In this document: positions 60,813 through 64,000 of the stretch, piece by piece
How the letters are laid out: each line of letters starts with the position of its first letter
How positions within the stretch are numbered: the first letter of the stretch is position 1
DNA from: Psychroflexus montanilacus
Lineage (GTDB): Bacteria; Bacteroidota; Bacteroidia; Flavobacteriales; Flavobacteriaceae
Reading direction: 5' to 3'
Assembly: GCF_020164535.1 (NCBI RefSeq)
Contig: NZ_JAIQZC010000001.1
Coordinates: 1,302,001 to 1,366,000 of the forward strand
DNA length: 64,000 nt
Made by a program: the position numbers and the translations under genes
The notes under the pieces: generated by a model
Told to the model about the DNA's origin: nothing
Seen by the model: only the letters and a program-made list of their open reading frames with translations
Database searches by the model: none

Positions 60813-62012
60813 TTATTTGGGAATATTAAAACTAAAAGTACTCCCTTTTCCAAATTCTGAATTCACTTCAAAATTCCCACCTAAAGTTAATACAATTTTT
60901 TTACAAGTTGCCAGCCCCATTCCTACACCCGAACTATTATTTCTGTCTTCTTTATAGAAAGGTTGAAAAATCTTTTCAAGGTTTTTCTTTTGGATGCCTT
61001 TACCGTTATCTTTTACAGTTATAATCCATTCATCAAGTTGGTCTTGAATGCTGACTTTCACCACTAGTGGTCTATCTGCGGACCTGTATTTTATGGCATT
61101 TCCTATCAGGTTTCTCAGTACAATAGAAAATAGCATCTTAGAAGTGTAGATGATTTTCAGGTTACTGAACTCAATTTTGATACCTTCTGACTTTATTGTT
61201 GGTAAATTCAAGTCTATTATATTTTGTACAATAGGCTTTATCTCAACCATTTGTTTTTCTTCACTTGAAGTTGTGAGCTTTGCAAAAGCTAGAATTTCAT
61301 AAATAAGTTCCGTCATCTTTTGAGTACTCTGCTTCGTATAATCAATATATTGAAGTGCTTCCTCACCTAAGCTAGTGTTTGCATCTTGCTGTAAAAGTTC
61401 CAAAAAGCCCTGGATGCTGTCCAAAGGGTTTTTGAGATCATGAGCAATCGCATAAGCGATTTCCTCTGTTTGACTCTGATGCAACCTAAGTTGAGAATGC
61501 ACCTTCTCAAGTTCAAGAGATTTCTTGCGAGATTCAAACAAGCGCTCTACCAGTTTTGATAACGATTTTAAGGCTTCAATCTGCGATGCTGAAAGGACTT
61601 TGGGTTTGGAATCTATTACACAAAGCGTACCCAGAGCAAGCCCTTCTTTGGTAGAAAGTGGCATGCCAGCATAAAAAGCAATTTTAGGTTCACCCTTCAC
61701 TAGTGGGTTATCTTTAAAACGCTCGTCTTGAGTAGCATCGTTAACGATAAGCATCTTTTCAGGCTTGTTGATGGCATGAGCACAAAAAGCAACGTCTCTA
61801 GACGTTTGGGTAAGTTCTATCCCATGTCTTGACTTGAAGACCTGAGTTTTGGAATCGATAAGTGTAATAAGGGAAACTTTGGTTCCACATATATCTGATG
61901 CCAGTTTAGTAATAAGATCTAAGTCTTCGTCAGAGAAATTTTCAAAAAGTTTATGGCTTTGTAGTTCTTTAAGCCTTTCCACTTCATTTTTCGGTATGGG
62001 AGGTTTTTTCAT
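60813..62012 (-). CDS. GAF-domain sensor histidine kinase
   Basis: 399 residues with no membrane segment: GAF domain at about 25-160 (DVAFCAHAINKPEKMLIVND, FYAGMPLSTKEGLALGTLCV), a HisKA box with H191 in AIAHDLKNPLDSIQGF, and an HATPase domain with N box (LRNLIGNAIKYRS), G1 (VKDNGKGIQKK) and G2 (GVGMGLATCKKIV). A cytoplasmic kinase with unknown ligand. It overlaps the upstream PAS kinase gene by 29 nt. Confidence 0.93.
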   Translation of the reverse strand: MKKPPIPKNEVERLKELQSHKLFENFSDEDLDLITKLASDICGTKVSLITLIDSKTQVFKSRHGIELTQTSRDVAFCAHAINKPEKMLIVNDATQDERFKDNPLVKGEPKIAFYAGMPLSTKEGLALGTLCVIDSKPKVLSASQIEALKSLSKLVERLFESRKKSLELEKVHSQLRLHQSQTEEIAYAIAHDLKNPLDSIQGFLELLQQDANTSLGEEALQYIDYTKQSTQKMTELIYEILAFAKLTTSSEEKQMVEIKPIVQNIIDLNLPTIKSEGIKIEFSNLKIIYTSKMLFSIVLRNLIGNAIKYRSADRPLVVKVSIQDQLDEWIITVKDNGKGIQKKNLEKIFQPFYKEDRNNSSGVGMGLATCKKIVLTLGGNFEVNSEFGKGSTFSFNIPK

Positions 62013-64000
62013 TTTTTAATGACTTTTTTGGAAGTTTGATGAAGAATTTAGTTCCTTTATTTAACTCTGACTCCAAACTTATACTTCCTCCTAAATTGTT
62101 AATAATTTTTTTGACAATGGCCAAACCTATACCTGTACCCGAGTATTCGCTATGACCATGCAACCTTTGAAAAACTCCAAATATCTTTTCATAGTATTCT
62201 TCAGAAATCCCTATTCCATTATCTTCAACTACAAAGATATGCTGATTTTTATTCTCTTTGTAACAGACGCTGATAGTTGGTGCTAAATTTTCTTTGGAGT
62301 ATTTTACAGCGTTTTCTATAAGATTCAAAAAGACTTCCTTCAATTCATATTCAACAGATAGTATCACTGGCATCTCCCCAACGCAAACCTCCGCCTCTTT
62401 CTCTTTTATAGCTTCAGATAAAAGCAGTTTTACCTCTTTCAAAACAAGTTCTAAATTGACTTCAGAAAAAGTAATATCATGTCTTCCTACTTTCGAAAAT
62501 GTAAGCAGACCCTGTATGACTTGTCGCATTCGCTTGGCACCATCCACAGCAAAATTAATGTATTCTTTTGCTTTTTCATCCAGCTCTTCTCCATACTTCT
62601 CCTCTAGCCTTGTCATAAAACCTGTAATCATTCTAAGCGGTTCCTGCAGATCGTGAGAAGCCACGTAGGCAAACTCTTCAAGATCTTTATTGGATCTGCT
62701 TAGTGATTTTGCCTGATTTATAAGCTGATGATTTAGGTTTTCAAGTTTTGCCTGATACTCTCTGTATTCTGAAATATCTTGTAGAGTCCCGACCATTCTT
62801 ATGGCTTTACCGATTTCATTTTTTATAAATTGGCCCGTATCCAACACATGTGCATAAGTCCCATCCTTCCTTTTTAATCTGTACTCTTCTACCCATTTAC
62901 TTTCATTTTTATTTTCTAAAAAGCTATAAAAGGATTTTTCTATTCTTTTCCTATCCTTTGGATGAAGTTTTTCTAACCAAACTTCCTCTGCTTTACCAAA
63001 CGCATTAGGATTATATCCAAACAGTTTTTTCAAACCCAAACTCCAGGACATTTCTCGTTTTTCAAGATCAAAATCCCAGACTGCATCTGTAACCGTTTCA
63101 GTTAAAATTTGAAACTTCTCATTTTGAGTCTTTAATAGACTCAAGTTATGATTATATAAAGTGACATCGGTCCCAACACAAAAAACGTCTTCGCTATCTT
63201 CAAGACTAAAAACAGTCCAGTCTACTCTCAATATAGAATCATCTTGAGTTATAATACCAATTTCATTTGAATAGTAGCCTTTATTATTTTTGGCGCTTAT
63301 GATTAAATTCATTGCAACTTGTCGATCTTCTTCAGCGATAAAATCCATAAACGGAGTGTTCATAAATTCTTTACGACTATAGCCAAGACTTTCGCTTGCA
63401 CGTGCATTGACTCTTTTTAAATATCCATTTTCTCCAGCAATACATAAAAAATCTGGAGTATATTCAAAAAAAGTACTCAGTTCATTCTCTGTTCGTTTTC
63501 TTGAAATCTCATTGGCAAGTTGCACTGAAAATTCGTCAAAAATTGTGTGAAGTGTTTCAGCCCTGGAGTAGGTGTCTGGAAATCCAAAAATCACTACACC
63601 TGCAGTTTCTCCTCTGGATTGTATTGGAAAACCGTAACTCAGTTCTACAATTTCATTATCTTCAGTAATGACAATACTATCATGAGTTTGAACTTTTGTT
63701 TGGGCAGTTTCAAAAATTTCCTGAGCAAAATCTTTTGATTTGAAATCCGTAAATTTTGAATCCTGATTTAAAAGTTTTCCATTTTTAAAACCAATAGATC
63801 TGGTCAATTTTTTAGAATAATGGTCTACCAGCCAAAATTCACAGAAATTGTTTCTTATTAAGCTCTCTATCTTAAGTGAGATTTTGCATAAGATGCTTTC
63901 TATTGCTTCATCACCTTGAAAACTCTGGTGAGTGAACATAAGGAGTTCCCGCTTCTCTTCATTTGTCTTTGTTTCGTTGACATTTCTATTGACAATCATC
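61984..64000 (-). CDS. GAF-PAS-PAS sensor histidine kinase, 5' end possibly outside window
   Basis: At least 671 residues. The first Met in frame is at 63999, the very edge, so the true start may lie beyond the window. Domains: GAF-like at about 20-165, PAS at about 170-285 (FFEYTPDFLCIAGENGYLKR), a PAS/PAC pair at about 295-412 (KFQILTETVTDAVWDFDLEK), a HisKA box with H449 in YVASHDLQEPLRMITGF, and an HATPase domain with FLNLIENAVKYSKE, VEDNGIGISEE and GTGIGLAIVKKI. No transmembrane helices in the visible part. The phytochrome-type HisKA box predicts partnership with the Rcp1-like regulator in the same operon. Confidence 0.9.
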   Translation of the reverse strand, partial: MIVNRNVNETKTNEEKRELLMFTHQSFQGDEAIESILCKISLKIESLIRNNFCEFWLVDHYSKKLTRSIGFKNGKLLNQDSKFTDFKSKDFAQEIFETAQTKVQTHDSIVITEDNEIVELSYGFPIQSRGETAGVVIFGFPDTYSRAETLHTIFDEFSVQLANEISRKRTENELSTFFEYTPDFLCIAGENGYLKRVNARASESLGYSRKEFMNTPFMDFIAEEDRQVAMNLIISAKNNKGYYSNEIGIITQDDSILRVDWTVFSLEDSEDVFCVGTDVTLYNHNLSLLKTQNEKFQILTETVTDAVWDFDLEKREMSWSLGLKKLFGYNPNAFGKAEEVWLEKLHPKDRKRIEKSFYSFLENKNESKWVEEYRLKRKDGTYAHVLDTGQFIKNEIGKAIRMVGTLQDISEYREYQAKLENLNHQLINQAKSLSRSNKDLEEFAYVASHDLQEPLRMITGFMTRLEEKYGEELDEKAKEYINFAVDGAKRMRQVIQGLLTFSKVGRHDITFSEVNLELVLKEVKLLLSEAIKEKEAEVCVGEMPVILSVEYELKEVFLNLIENAVKYSKENLAPTISVCYKENKNQHIFVVEDNGIGISEEYYEKIFGVFQRLHGHSEYSGTGIGLAIVKKIINNLGGSISLESELNKGTKFFIKLPKKSLKNEKTSHTEK

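Overview
The window is 64 kb of low-GC chromosomal DNA from a member of the Bacteroidota, most likely a marine or saline-habitat Flavobacteriaceae. The evidence is: type IX secretion (T9SS) sorting domains of types A and B, a PorP/SprF plus OmpA-propeller gene pair, FecR/ECF-sigma/TonB-receptor regulation, several start-proximal matches to the Bacteroidota -7 box TAnnTTTG, few obvious Shine-Dalgarno sites, and housekeeping proteins (LepA, Prs, L25, RbfA, HflX, DusB) of flavobacterial type. Genus is not claimed. No phage, conjugative element, CRISPR array or complete insertion sequence is visible.

Layout. 1-5.4 kb: the 5' part of a Na+/H+ antiporter gene, then a metallo-hydrolase, a subtilisin-like lipoprotein protease and an M1 aminopeptidase on the plus strand. 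5.4-14.4 kb: three tandem paralogous T9SS type A surface proteins on the minus strand. Two of them are each followed 4 nt later by a nearly identical 67-residue secreted or anchored small protein. All three share an unusual upstream promoter element at fixed spacing. 14.5-28.8 kb: mostly housekeeping (FtsX/LolC-type permease, rbfA, methylmalonyl-CoA epimerase, a CAU tRNA, dusB, lepA, a peptide-type permease, a tail-specific protease, surE, a thioesterase) with small accessory genes (NUMOD4-HNH protein, secreted DNase-I-fold protein, a decayed ORF). 28.8-39.8 kb: two multi-FAS1 lipoproteins and an unknown lipoprotein, divergent from an ECF sigma / FecR anti-sigma / TonB-receptor cassette and an M14 peptidase. 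39.9-46 kb: a patatin, a perfect 16-copy octamer array, two medium-chain oxidoreductases around a membrane protein, a possible PD-(D/E)xK protein, and a GIY-YIG gene flanked by two broken tRNA-Leu 3' ends, each interrupted in the T-loop by the same 26-nt hairpin, next to the intact tRNA-Leu. 46-54 kb: prs, rplY, pth, ribF, an HTTM protein, and a convergent operon with an M28 peptidase. 54.3-57.5 kb: OmpA-propeller, PorP/SprF and a very short CTD-only lipoprotein. 57.7-64 kb: hflX, then a convergent operon of five two-component proteins cut by the window end.

How the genes work together. Five exported or envelope peptidases (S8, M1, S41, M14, M28), a peptide-type permease, a TonB receptor and T9SS cargo suggest a surface-active, protein-degrading lifestyle. 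The most interesting accessory signals are the duplicated T9SS-protein/small-protein module with its common promoter architecture and the hairpin-interrupted tRNA-Leu remnants around the GIY-YIG gene. Many start codons are not ATG (TTG at 7471, 15728, 17938, 24894; GTG at 21593, 34661, 43245, 48440).
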